From: Chitinophaga pinensis
Lineage (GTDB): Bacteria; Bacteroidota; Bacteroidia; Chitinophagales; Chitinophagaceae
DNA: 49,116 bases
Direction of reading: 5' to 3'
Assembly: GCA_945874755.1 (NCBI GenBank)
Contig: CAMCHR010000009.1
Location: 1-49,116 of the forward strand
Position 1 is the first letter of the stretch, and each line of letters opens with the position of its first letter. Below the pieces are notes generated by a model. That model was not told where the DNA came from. It saw only the letters and a list, made by a program, of their open reading frames with translations, and did no database searches. Below are positions 24,961 through 34,216 of this stretch, piece by piece. The translations under genes and the position numbers were made by a program.

Positions 24961-27213
24961 ATGAAACAACTTGTTTTACTACTCCTATGCTCAATCATAA
25001 CTTTAAATATAATTGCCTCAAATAAAATTGTAGCAAATATCAATGAGCTTGAATTAGCTAATCAAAATGCAAAGCCAGGAGATACCATTGTTTTAAAAAA
25101 TGGCGAATGGAATAATGTCACTTTCAAATTAGATGCAATGGGTTTAAAAGAAAGCCCTATCGTATTTAAAGCGGAGACTAAAGGAAAGGTGATTATTACA
25201 GGGAAATCTAAATTATTGATTGGGGGAGCTTACTTAATTGTTGACGGATTCTATTTTACAAATGGGTATTCGGGCGTTGACGCTGTAATCAAATTTAGTA
25301 TTAATCAACAAAAAATTGCAAATAATTGTAGGGTTACTAATACAGTCATTAATGATTTCAATAACCCAAAACGATTAGAAGAAAATTATTGGGTTGCATT
25401 GTATGGAAAAAATAATCGTCTTGACCATTGTAGTTTTATCAATAAGAAAAATATTGGAGTCTTAGTTGCTGTTATTTTAGAAGATGAACGTAGTAGGTCA
25501 AATTTTCATTCCATTGATCATAACTATTTTGGATTTAGGATTCCACTAGCCTCAAATGGTGGAGAAATAATCAGAGTAGGTGTTTCGGAGCATTGTGAAT
25601 TTAATTCTAATACCATCATAGAGGATAATTTTTTTGAAAAATGTGATGGTGAAACTGAAATCATATCTATCAAGTCTTGTCAAAATATAGTGCGCAATAA
25701 TTTATTCAAAGAGTGTCAAGGCGCGGTGGTATTAAGACATGGTAATTATAACACGATTGCAAATAATGTATTCTTAGGAAATGATAAGAAAGGAACTGGT
25801 GGTGTAAGAGTGATTAATAAGGGACAAGTGGTAGTCAATAATTTCTTTTATAAATGTAAAGGTGTAGACTTTAGATCTCCCCTATCTATAATGAATGGGG
25901 TGCCCAATTCACCTGCAAATCGCTATGTTGGCGTGTCTGATGCCGTGATAGCCAATAATAGTTTTTATGATTGTACACCAATTAGTTTTAGCGAAGGGAA
26001 AAGTGAAGAAAGAAGCTTACAACCAAAAAATGTTCAATTCATCAATAACCTATTTTATACCAAAAGCGATACAACGATCTACCATATTTATGATGATATT
26101 AGTGGTATTCAATTTTCAAATAACTTAGTTAGTGCCGAAGTCAATAAGCAATTGATAAACGGATTTAAAAAAACCAATATAAAAATGGAACAATTTGGTG
26201 TTGTGTCAATACCAAAGACAATCGTCAATGGCTCCACTTTAATGTCAGACTCAATTAGACAAATGTTACTAACCGCTACCAATAATGATTTTGCATTATC
26301 AACTGGCTATCTGTCCAAAGCAAACTATCTTAAGGTGGTAGAGAACGCGTATACAAAATGTGGTGCTACATGGTATAGCAATAGCAATAAAAAAGAAATT
26401 GCTGTTAATGTTAATTGTAATACCACAGAAGAAATAACCAATGCCTTAGAAAAAAATAAAAACAGTAAATTAACCATTCACCTGACAAATAATACCTACT
26501 CTTTTGCAGCAAGCATTCCATTAAGAGAAGATGTCACTTTTAAAACAAATCTAAAACAACCCATTCAATTTATTAGCAATAATGAATTAGAATATGTATT
26601 TATCATAAAAGGAGATCAAAGCCTTCATTTAAAAAACCTAGGCCTTAATTTAAGTTCCTTGAAGGCAAAAGTTTTTATTACCAGTGATACATCAGGTACC
26701 AGTAATCATTCTAATTTCACTATGCAGCATTGTTCTATTTCAAATTTCAATGGCACATTTTTTAAGGCTTCTAAATCTAGCTTATTAGATAGCATCTTCA
26801 TTAGTAACTCTAATTGGTCTAACGGAAATGGCATACTTCTTAATCTGTATGATGAAAAAGACAATAAAGGCTATTACAATGTAGAAAAAATGACTATTTC
26901 AAATAATACCATATCCAATCATACCGGACCTTTATTGGCAATACTTAGAAGTGGAAAAGACGAAAGTACTTTGGGGCCATTGGTAGAAATCAAAAATAAT
27001 ACATTCAACCAAATAGCATCGGACAATGCACCATTCATTTTACTAAATGGTGTTCAGCAATCCTTGATCCAAAATAATATTTTTAATAATTGCAACCCTG
27101 CAAATAAATTAATTGAATACAAAGACGAATTAAGGGCAGCGCACTCATTAACAAGCAACAAATTTGAACAGAGTGGCACTATCATTAAAAATAACTACGT
27201 CACCCAAAAATAG
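24961..27213 (+). CDS. Exported PL6-family polysaccharide lyase
   Basis: A 750-residue protein with a signal peptide (about 1-20) and two right-handed parallel beta-helices (about 22-400 and 470-740), the two-domain layout seen in AlyGC-type PL6 enzymes. The catalytic pair is visible as Lys238 (IISIKSCQN) and Arg259 (VVLRHGNYN). Their spacing of 21 residues equals K220/R241 of AlyGC, and Glu231/Glu233 could bind the Ca2+. PL6 members act on alginate or dermatan sulfate (chondroitinase B), so this fits an alginate-like or sulfated uronan. Its stop is 6 nt before the next lyase gene. Confidence 0.88.
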   Translation: MKQLVLLLLCSIITLNIIASNKIVANINELELANQNAKPGDTIVLKNGEWNNVTFKLDAMGLKESPIVFKAETKGKVIITGKSKLLIGGAYLIVDGFYFTNGYSGVDAVIKFSINQQKIANNCRVTNTVINDFNNPKRLEENYWVALYGKNNRLDHCSFINKKNIGVLVAVILEDERSRSNFHSIDHNYFGFRIPLASNGGEIIRVGVSEHCEFNSNTIIEDNFFEKCDGETEIISIKSCQNIVRNNLFKECQGAVVLRHGNYNTIANNVFLGNDKKGTGGVRVINKGQVVVNNFFYKCKGVDFRSPLSIMNGVPNSPANRYVGVSDAVIANNSFYDCTPISFSEGKSEERSLQPKNVQFINNLFYTKSDTTIYHIYDDISGIQFSNNLVSAEVNKQLINGFKKTNIKMEQFGVVSIPKTIVNGSTLMSDSIRQMLLTATNNDFALSTGYLSKANYLKVVENAYTKCGATWYSNSNKKEIAVNVNCNTTEEITNALEKNKNSKLTIHLTNNTYSFAASIPLREDVTFKTNLKQPIQFISNNELEYVFIIKGDQSLHLKNLGLNLSSLKAKVFITSDTSGTSNHSNFTMQHCSISNFNGTFFKASKSSLLDSIFISNSNWSNGNGILLNLYDEKDNKGYYNVEKMTISNNTISNHTGPLLAILRSGKDESTLGPLVEIKNNTFNQIASDNAPFILLNGVQQSLIQNNIFNNCNPANKLIEYKDELRAAHSLTSNKFEQSGTIIKNNYVTQK

Positions 27214-27219
27214 TTTTAC

Positions 27220-28350
27220 TTGAAAAAAATATTTACCCTTCTTTTATTGCTTTTTTCAACGACTGGCTTTAGTCAATCTTTATTGTTTGAAAGCGTAAGT
27301 AGTTTATTAAAAAAAGATATCCTATCCGAAGCAAAAAATAACCTATCAGAAAGACCAGTCACAGTAACCAGTTACCAAAGTGAAAGATCGGCTGGTGGAA
27401 GACATGATTTTTTCTCGGAAGGAGATTATTGGTGGCCAGATTCTAGTAACCCAAATGGCCCCTATATTCAAAGAGATGGATTAACCAACCCGGACAATTT
27501 TGTAGCACACCGAAAAGCAATGATTCGATTTAGCAAAATTGTAGCCAACCAAACCTCTGCCTATTTAATCACTGGAAAAACGATGTACGCCAAACAAGCA
27601 ATCAATCATATTAAAGCTTGGTTTGTGGATACCAATACCATAATGAACCCTAGTTTATTATATGCTCAAGCAATCAAAGGCAAAGTGACTGGAAGAGGAA
27701 TTGGGATTATAGACATGATTCAGTTGATAGAAGTCGCTAAAAGTATTCAAATTTTAGAAAAAACAAATTTAATACCCGCTGATGATAGTCTAAAAATTCA
27801 TCAATGGTTTAGCAGCTACTTGAATTGGGTAACAACACATCCTTATGGTATAGATGAAAGAAATGCAAAAAATAATCATGGCACTTGCTGGATCATGCAG
27901 GTGAGTGCTTTCGCAGATTTAGTTAAGGATACAGCACTATTAAGTTATTGCAAAGACAGATTTTTAAATGTGATTATACCCAATCAAATGGATGAGCGTG
28001 GCGCTTTCCCTCTGGAATTAAAGCGAACAAAGCCTTATGGTTATTCTTTGTTTAATCTTGATGCCGTGATGACCATTGCACATATTTATAAAATTAATTC
28101 CCCTTCACTAAAAAAAAGTGTTGAGTTCTTATACCCTTATGTTGAAGATAAAAAAAGTTGGCCCTTCCCAAAAGATGTAATGTACTGGGATGAATGGCCT
28201 GTTGCAACTCCATTTTTATTGTTTGGCTATATCCATTATAATGAATCTAATTGGCTAGATACTTGGAAAAAGTTAAATCATTTTCCTACGAACGAAGAAG
28301 TGATAAGAAACCTACCCATTAGGAATCCACTCATTTGGTTAGTTGACTAA
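27220..28350 (+). CDS. Secreted polyuronate lyase, PL38/PL5-like, paralogue with TTG start
   Basis: A 376-residue protein. The start is TTG at 27220, chosen because it gives a clean signal peptide (MKKIFTLLLLLFSTTGFSQ) and no nearby in-frame ATG does. The alginate_lyase fold shows EGDYWWPDSSNPNGPYIQRDG, YAQAIKGKVTGRG, NNHG (218-221), GAFPLELKRT and GYS, with Asn219/His220, Arg269 and Tyr275 in the same arrangement as the copy at 4994-6184. It is co-transcribed with the PL6 gene (6-nt gap) and convergent with the MFS gene. Divergence between the two copies suggests different cleavage preferences. Confidence 0.78.
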   Translation: MKKIFTLLLLLFSTTGFSQSLLFESVSSLLKKDILSEAKNNLSERPVTVTSYQSERSAGGRHDFFSEGDYWWPDSSNPNGPYIQRDGLTNPDNFVAHRKAMIRFSKIVANQTSAYLITGKTMYAKQAINHIKAWFVDTNTIMNPSLLYAQAIKGKVTGRGIGIIDMIQLIEVAKSIQILEKTNLIPADDSLKIHQWFSSYLNWVTTHPYGIDERNAKNNHGTCWIMQVSAFADLVKDTALLSYCKDRFLNVIIPNQMDERGAFPLELKRTKPYGYSLFNLDAVMTIAHIYKINSPSLKKSVEFLYPYVEDKKSWPFPKDVMYWDEWPVATPFLLFGYIHYNESNWLDTWKKLNHFPTNEEVIRNLPIRNPLIWLVD

Positions 28351-28383
28351 ATAATGCCTGCTCTTAAAATCACCCAGTAGTAT

Positions 28384-29688
28384 TTAATCCTCTATCACAT
28401 TCACTTTTGGAACCAATATGTGCATGATCAACCAAGCTAATAAATAAGAAAGTGCACATACCGCAAACATGATATAATAGGCCACTTCTATTTGGTTGAT
28501 AGATCGATAATACACAAATAAATTCTTTTGTACCAGTAAGGATAATAAAATACCACCAATAGCGCCAAACATGCCCCCAATGCCCGTTACAGATCCAACT
28601 GTATGCTTTGGAAACATATCACTTACAGTCGTAAATATATTAGCACTCCATGCCTGATGTGCAGCTGCAGCAATCCCAATCACTAAGACTGCCAACCACA
28701 TATTAATAGAACCAAGATATTGTGCAAATAAAATTGGCAGGACTAAGAAAGCATAGATCAACATAGAAGTCTTACGCGCACGAAATACGGACCAATTATT
28801 GCTAATTAATTTTAAAGGAACCCATCCTCCCCCTACACTACCAATAACAGATAAGGTATACACTGCAGCAACTGGTAATGCAATTTGCGTGCCCTTTAAA
28901 CCATACTGGCTTTCTAAGAAATCAGGTAACCAGAAAAGATAAAACCACCAAATTGGATCGGTTAATAATTTACCTATTGAGAAGGCCCAAGTTTGTTTAT
29001 ACCCTAATAACATACCCCAGGTATATTTTTTCTCTGTCTTAGGTGCTTCATTGATTGCAAGTGGCTCAATATCGCTATTGATATAGGCTAATTCCTCTGG
29101 CGTAATTTTTGGATGCGTGGCAGGCGAATGATAATATTTTTGCCAAAAAAACAACCAAAAAAATCCTAAAATACCAGTTAGGATAAAAGCCCATTGCCAT
29201 CCAAAAGTGACTGCAATAAATGGCACAGTTAAAGGAGCAACAATGGCCCCGATATTTGCACCAGAGTTGAATAAACCCGTTGCAAATGCTCTTTCTTTTT
29301 TAGGAAACCATTCAGCGGTTGATTTAATCGCTGCTGGGAAATTACCTGCCTCAGTAAAACCCAAAGCGGCTCTTGCTGCAGCAAAACCAAGTACATTTTT
29401 TGCAAAAGCATGCACTATTGCTGCTACACTCCATAATCCTGTTGCCCAGCTATACCCTTTTTTAGTACCTATTTTATCGATAATCCTGCCAGCCAACATT
29501 AAACCAATGGCATAACTTATTTTAAATGCAATTTCAATATTAGCATAGTCTGCATCATCCCAACTCAATTCTTTAGAAAGCGTACTTTTTAATAAACTAA
29601 TTACCGCTCTATCCAAATAGTTAATGGTAGTGGCGAAAAATACCAAGGCGCAAATCGTCCATCTTACATTTCCAATCTTTTTTTGCAT
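28384..29688 (-). CDS. MFS hexuronate transporter (ExuT-like, ACS family)
   Basis: A 434-residue protein with about 12 membrane segments. Family features are NYLDRAVISLL in TM1, the loop DKIGTKKGY between TM2 and TM3, and FTEAGNFPAAIKSTAEWFPKKERAFATGLFNSG in TM4-TM5, all typical of anion:cation symporters such as ExuT. It is the last gene of the uronate catabolic operon, 4 nt after eda, and probably brings free hexuronate or unsaturated uronate across the inner membrane by proton symport. The exact substrate is inferred from context. Confidence 0.85.
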   Translation of the reverse strand: MQKKIGNVRWTICALVFFATTINYLDRAVISLLKSTLSKELSWDDADYANIEIAFKISYAIGLMLAGRIIDKIGTKKGYSWATGLWSVAAIVHAFAKNVLGFAAARAALGFTEAGNFPAAIKSTAEWFPKKERAFATGLFNSGANIGAIVAPLTVPFIAVTFGWQWAFILTGILGFFWLFFWQKYYHSPATHPKITPEELAYINSDIEPLAINEAPKTEKKYTWGMLLGYKQTWAFSIGKLLTDPIWWFYLFWLPDFLESQYGLKGTQIALPVAAVYTLSVIGSVGGGWVPLKLISNNWSVFRARKTSMLIYAFLVLPILFAQYLGSINMWLAVLVIGIAAAAHQAWSANIFTTVSDMFPKHTVGSVTGIGGMFGAIGGILLSLLVQKNLFVYYRSINQIEVAYYIMFAVCALSYLLAWLIMHILVPKVNVIED

Positions 29689-29692
29689 AATA

Positions 29693-30346
29693 TTATTTTA
29701 ATCCTTCAATTGATAATAATTGTTTCGTTGTTGCTGTTAATTCAGCGTATTGCTTAGATGCTAAGCGCTCTTTTGTAATTAATTTACTTCCAAGTCCAAC
29801 TCCCGCTGCACCTGCTTTGAACCAAGATAGGATACTTTGTTCGGTAGCATCCACACCACCGGTGACTAAAAAATGAATGTCACTAAATAATGGTTTAATG
29901 GCTTCTATAAAGCCAGGCCCTAATACATTGCCTGGAAATAATTTAACAATATTACAACCAGCAATTTGCGCATTGTGAATTTCGGTAGGTGTCATACATC
30001 CTGGGATCCATAAAACTTTGTGTAAATAGGCAATATCAGCCACCGATGCATCAAAAACAGGACTAATTAAAAAATCAGCCCCTGCGTCAATATAGCTTTT
30101 CGCATCCACTTCATTTTTAATGGTACCAATGCCTAAAAATAAATCGGGCATGTCCTTTTTTAAAGCAACCAATGCTTTAAAGTTTTCCAACGCATTGACA
30201 CCTCTATGCGTAAACTCAATGGTTCTAATCCCACCAGCATATAAAGCTTTAACGACCTCTATCACGACCACTACATCGTTTTCGTAAAAAAGCGGTATTA
30301 ACTTTGATGAGAGGATGTGTTGAGATACTTTATCGATACTATGCAT
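29693..30346 (-). CDS. eda: 2-keto-3-deoxy-6-phosphogluconate aldolase
   Basis: A 217-residue class I aldolase. The Schiff-base lysine is Lys135 in NIVKLFPGN, and the general acid/base Glu44 and phosphate-binding Arg48 lie in IEFTHRG. It splits KDPG into pyruvate and glyceraldehyde-3-phosphate in the cytoplasm, ending the pathway fed by kdgK, which is 9 nt upstream. It is separated from the transporter gene by only 4 nt. Confidence 0.93.
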   Translation of the reverse strand: MHSIDKVSQHILSSKLIPLFYENDVVVVIEVVKALYAGGIRTIEFTHRGVNALENFKALVALKKDMPDLFLGIGTIKNEVDAKSYIDAGADFLISPVFDASVADIAYLHKVLWIPGCMTPTEIHNAQIAGCNIVKLFPGNVLGPGFIEAIKPLFSDIHFLVTGGVDATEQSILSWFKAGAAGVGLGSKLITKERLASKQYAELTATTKQLLSIEGLK

Positions 30347-30355
30347 ACATGTTGG

Positions 30356-31363
30356 TTAATATCTAGACTTAATTAGTTGTATAGCTTGTTTAGTGCTATC
30401 ACCCACTTCCTGCAATTTACCAAATGCAGCACTAGCAGCAAAATTAATCACTTGTTCAATTGTAAAATCGGGTTGCGAAGTACCAAAAATAAGTCCACCC
30501 ATAAAACAATCTCCACTTCCTACCTTATCGGTAACGTTGTCGGTAAAATATTCCTTGGACACCACATGCGTTTCATGATTTGTAAGCGTAGCATAATAAC
30601 GAACAGCATCCCCTTCTGAAAAACGATAGGTATTGGCAACTGTAGTACAAACAGGATAAGTTGCTACTATTTCTTTAGCTACTTTTTCGGCTTGAGCAAT
30701 ATAGAAATCTTTTTCACATGGCTCGTTCAAAGCTGGATCTAACTGTGTGCCTAATAGTTGATGCGCACTCCAGATATTACCCATAATGACATGGCAATAA
30801 TTTACTAGTGATGGCATGACTTCTGCAGGCTTTTTCCCATACTGCCATAATTTGGCTCTGTAATTTAAATCTACCGAGATGGTCATGCCTTTTTTTGACG
30901 CAAATTGCAATGCTTCCTCGCAAACTTCAACAATACTTGGATTTAAAGCAGGACTAATAGCCGTAAAATGAAACCAATCATATCCCTCTAATACTTGCTC
31001 CCAGTTGATCATCCCTTTTTTTAAAAATGAAAACGAGGAATATGCACGGTCATAAATCACGCCTGCATTTTTTAGATCCGCCCCCATTGGTAATGTATAA
31101 GACCCAATGCGCTCTCCACTTAATAAAATAGCTGAGGTATCTATACCTTCCTCTTGCAAGGATTCTATGATTTCTTTTGAAAGATAATGATCTGGCAAAG
31201 CTGTACAATATTTTACAGGCATACCCCAATTGGCCAAGGCCTTGCCCACATTCAATTCTGCCCCTCCAATAAATACTGGCATATGATGCTCCTGTATCCA
31301 TTGTTTTTGCAAATTTGGTGAGAAGCGCAATAATAATTCTCCAAAACAAAAAACTTTCTTCAT
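30356..31363 (-). CDS. kdgK: 2-keto-3-deoxygluconate kinase (PfkB family)
   Basis: I use the ATG at 31363 (335 aa); a TTG 9 nt upstream is also in frame. It is a ribokinase-fold protein with MKKVFCFGELLLRFSP at the start, FIGGAELNVGKALANWG for the sugar site, and the catalytic DKVGSGDCFMGG, where Asp285 in GSGD is the base. It phosphorylates KDG to KDPG. Placement between uxaC (35 nt upstream) and eda supports this over other PfkB sugars. Confidence 0.9.
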   Translation of the reverse strand: MKKVFCFGELLLRFSPNLQKQWIQEHHMPVFIGGAELNVGKALANWGMPVKYCTALPDHYLSKEIIESLQEEGIDTSAILLSGERIGSYTLPMGADLKNAGVIYDRAYSSFSFLKKGMINWEQVLEGYDWFHFTAISPALNPSIVEVCEEALQFASKKGMTISVDLNYRAKLWQYGKKPAEVMPSLVNYCHVIMGNIWSAHQLLGTQLDPALNEPCEKDFYIAQAEKVAKEIVATYPVCTTVANTYRFSEGDAVRYYATLTNHETHVVSKEYFTDNVTDKVGSGDCFMGGLIFGTSQPDFTIEQVINFAASAAFGKLQEVGDSTKQAIQLIKSRY

Positions 31364-31398
31364 AGTAAGCAAATATATAAATCTAAGTGGATGATGAG

Positions 31399-32814
31399 TT
31401 ACTTAGCCCACCAGCCAAAATATTGATTCGCGTTATTAAAACAAATGTCTTGAATCATTTTTCCTATCCAAGCAATATCATTGGGAAGTTCGCCTTCTTC
31501 TATTTCATTTCCAAATAGATTACAAACTATTCTTCTATAATATTCGTGTCTAGGATAAGACAAGAAGCTTCTTGAATCGGTTAACATGCCTACAAATCTA
31601 CTTAATAGGCCTAAACTACTTAAGGCATTGATTTGTCTTTCCATTCCATCTTTCTGATCTAAGAACCACCATGCGCTTCCAAATTGAATTTTTCCGGCAA
31701 CGCTCCCATCGTTAAAATTCCCAATCATCGTACCCATTAATTCATTATCTGCAGGATTCAAATTGTAAATAATTGTTTTAGCTAATTTATTTCCGCTATC
31801 CAGTTTATTTAAAAATTTAGCCAATGCAGCAGCTTGTGCAAAATCGCCAATACTATCCCATCCTGTATCAGGTCCTAATTGTTGCAACATACGTGTGTTA
31901 TTATTACGTAAGGCGCCTAAATGGTATTGTTGGATCCATCCTTTTTCCCAATCCCATTCAGCAAATTGTAATAACATACATGATTTAAACTTGCGTTGTT
32001 CTGTTACAGTTAATGCAATGCCTCCCTTTGCTTTTACAAAAATGGTTTCAATTTCGGTATCTGAAAATTCCTCCGCATAAATTTCTTCTAATCCATGATC
32101 ACTTACATTACAACCCATTGTCCCAAAAAAATCGTGTCTGCTTTTCAATGCAGCAAGATAATCAGCGAAATGATGGATGGTTGTGTTCGTAACTTCCTCC
32201 ACTTTCCTTACATACAATGCAAAATTAGCAGCGTTGTTGACTTCCATGGCTTTATCTGGACGATAAGCTGGGAAAACTTTCACACCAAAATTGCTATCCT
32301 TTATTTGTTGGTGGTATTCTAAGGAATCAATAGGATCATCTGTCGTGCATATTACACGTACATTCATTTTTTGAATTAATCCCTGTGTAGAATAACTAGG
32401 ATCTTGCAACATAGCAGATGTGGCATCATAAATGCCTTTTGCAGTTGTTGGATTTAAAATTTCATGGATGCCAAAATACCTTTGTAATTCTAAATGTGTC
32501 CAATGATATAAGGGATTGCGCATGGTATAAGGAACAGTATCAGCCCATTTTAAGAATTTTTCTTCGTCAGACTTATTGCCAGTACAATAGGATTCATCCA
32601 CCCCATTGGTACGCATGGCTCTCCATTTATAATGATCCCCTGACAACCAAGCGTCGGTAATATTTTTAAACTGAACATTTTCTGCAATTTGCTGCGGGGA
32701 AAGATGACAATGATAATCTATCAAAGGCATGCTTTTGGCATACTCATGATAGAGTTTTTGTGCCGTTTTTGTTTTTAATAAAAAGTTTTCATCTAAAAAA
32801 GGTTTCATTATCAT
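31399..32814 (-). CDS. uxaC: Glucuronate/galacturonate isomerase
   Basis: A 471-residue protein, the usual UxaC length. Motifs include IDYHCHLSPQQIAEN (metal-binding His residues near 34-36), RAMRTNGVDE, MRNPLYHWTHLEL, FFGTMGCNVSDHG, and near the end MLTDSRSFLSYPRHEYYRR. It converts D-glucuronate to D-fructuronate and D-galacturonate to D-tagaturonate. It sits 7 nt after uxaB, which reduces the product. Confidence 0.94.
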   Translation of the reverse strand: MIMKPFLDENFLLKTKTAQKLYHEYAKSMPLIDYHCHLSPQQIAENVQFKNITDAWLSGDHYKWRAMRTNGVDESYCTGNKSDEEKFLKWADTVPYTMRNPLYHWTHLELQRYFGIHEILNPTTAKGIYDATSAMLQDPSYSTQGLIQKMNVRVICTTDDPIDSLEYHQQIKDSNFGVKVFPAYRPDKAMEVNNAANFALYVRKVEEVTNTTIHHFADYLAALKSRHDFFGTMGCNVSDHGLEEIYAEEFSDTEIETIFVKAKGGIALTVTEQRKFKSCMLLQFAEWDWEKGWIQQYHLGALRNNNTRMLQQLGPDTGWDSIGDFAQAAALAKFLNKLDSGNKLAKTIIYNLNPADNELMGTMIGNFNDGSVAGKIQFGSAWWFLDQKDGMERQINALSSLGLLSRFVGMLTDSRSFLSYPRHEYYRRIVCNLFGNEIEEGELPNDIAWIGKMIQDICFNNANQYFGWWAK

Positions 32815-32821
32815 TTCAATT

Positions 32822-34180
32822 TTATACTGTTAATATATTTTTCATTCCTTTTTCTTTAATCGCATCCATCCAATGATGCACAGCCACTGCAAATGTACTG
32901 TCCTTACAATAATCCTCTATCAATATTGCTTTTTGATGGGCTTGTTGAATATATACACAAAATGCTGCAAATCCCATACTCATGTACTTTGCAGGCTCTG
33001 TATGATTTTGTGCGTATGTTTCCATTAAATAACTATTGCGCATTTTCATTTTTTCTTCAAAGTTCAGCGAAATGCTAATCCACTTATGTTCAATATATGG
33101 ATTAGAAAAACGCTCTAAAACCTTATTCGAGAATTGAGTGGCTTCGTCTTTTGAAATAACTTCATTCACTACACAAGGAGCCAACTCTTCATGTACTAAA
33201 CTTTGTATACATTGCTTGAATGATGGATCACGCATTGCTTCAATCACCGTTTCAAAACCTGCTAGAATAGCCATTGCACAAGTAAAAGTATGTGTGCCAT
33301 TTAGTAATCTTAACTTAAGCTCTCTAAATTTTACAATACTAGGTGCTATCACAACTCTATCATCAATTTTCGTAAAAGAAAGTTTTTCAATCGTTGAAGT
33401 ATTACTAGACTCAATAGCCCATAAAGCAAAAGGCTCACTAGTAATTAATAAATTGTCGTTATACCCTAATTGAGTTTGAAATTTTTGCATTTCTACCTCA
33501 TTCACTTTCCCAGGCACAATCCTGTCTACCAAAGTATTACAAAAATCATTTGCACGATTCATCCATATTATAAATTCAGTAGGTAAATCTAAAATTGTCG
33601 CTAATTGATTGACAAGACTTTTCAATAAAATGCCATTATCTGGTATTAACTCGGTAGGCAGTATCACCCATCCTTTGTTGATATCCCCGTTAAAACTTTT
33701 CCAACGCTCAAACAATAATGCTAGTAATTTTCCTGGAAATGAATTTGGTGCTCCATTCAAGATGGTATCCTTCATGTCTAAAATCATTCCTGCCTCGGTC
33801 GTATTGGAGATGATAATTTCAATATCTACAGACTTTGCTAAATCCAATATTTGATTCCATGCTGCCTTGGCAACTAATACACGACTTATGGACGTATTAA
33901 TAATACATTCATCAATATTTTTCCCATTGTACACTCCACGAATACAATGCGTAAATAAAGCATCTTGTTCAGTAAATTCATCCACACCTCCAGTACTTGT
34001 AGATTTGATAATTACAACGCTACCATTAAAAATGTTTTGCTGATTTGCGTGGTGGATAAAATAATCAGGCAATCCCCTTAATAATACACCCGTACCAAAT
34101 TGAATCACTTTTTCAGTCGTTGGTATAATAAGGCCTGCCTCTTTTTTTGCAACTGTGTTATTTAGAACTGATGTACTCAT
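32822..34180 (-). CDS. uxaB: Tagaturonate reductase (altronate oxidoreductase)
   Basis: A 452-residue mannitol dehydrogenase-family protein with the N-terminal IQFGTGVLLRGLPDYFI phrase of UxaB, an NAD-binding region, and the catalytic-lysine segment KLRLLNGTHTFTC. It reduces tagaturonate to altronate with NADH. The related fructuronate reductase UxuB has a somewhat different N-terminus, so UxaB is preferred, but fructuronate activity is possible. No altronate or mannonate dehydratase lies in the window. It is 36 nt after the GH105-like gene. Confidence 0.88.
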   Translation of the reverse strand: MSTSVLNNTVAKKEAGLIIPTTEKVIQFGTGVLLRGLPDYFIHHANQQNIFNGSVVIIKSTSTGGVDEFTEQDALFTHCIRGVYNGKNIDECIINTSISRVLVAKAAWNQILDLAKSVDIEIIISNTTEAGMILDMKDTILNGAPNSFPGKLLALLFERWKSFNGDINKGWVILPTELIPDNGILLKSLVNQLATILDLPTEFIIWMNRANDFCNTLVDRIVPGKVNEVEMQKFQTQLGYNDNLLITSEPFALWAIESSNTSTIEKLSFTKIDDRVVIAPSIVKFRELKLRLLNGTHTFTCAMAILAGFETVIEAMRDPSFKQCIQSLVHEELAPCVVNEVISKDEATQFSNKVLERFSNPYIEHKWISISLNFEEKMKMRNSYLMETYAQNHTEPAKYMSMGFAAFCVYIQQAHQKAILIEDYCKDSTFAVAVHHWMDAIKEKGMKNILTV

Positions 34181-34216
34181 ATTTTATTGAATCTACTTTT
34201 AAATAATTGAATCATG

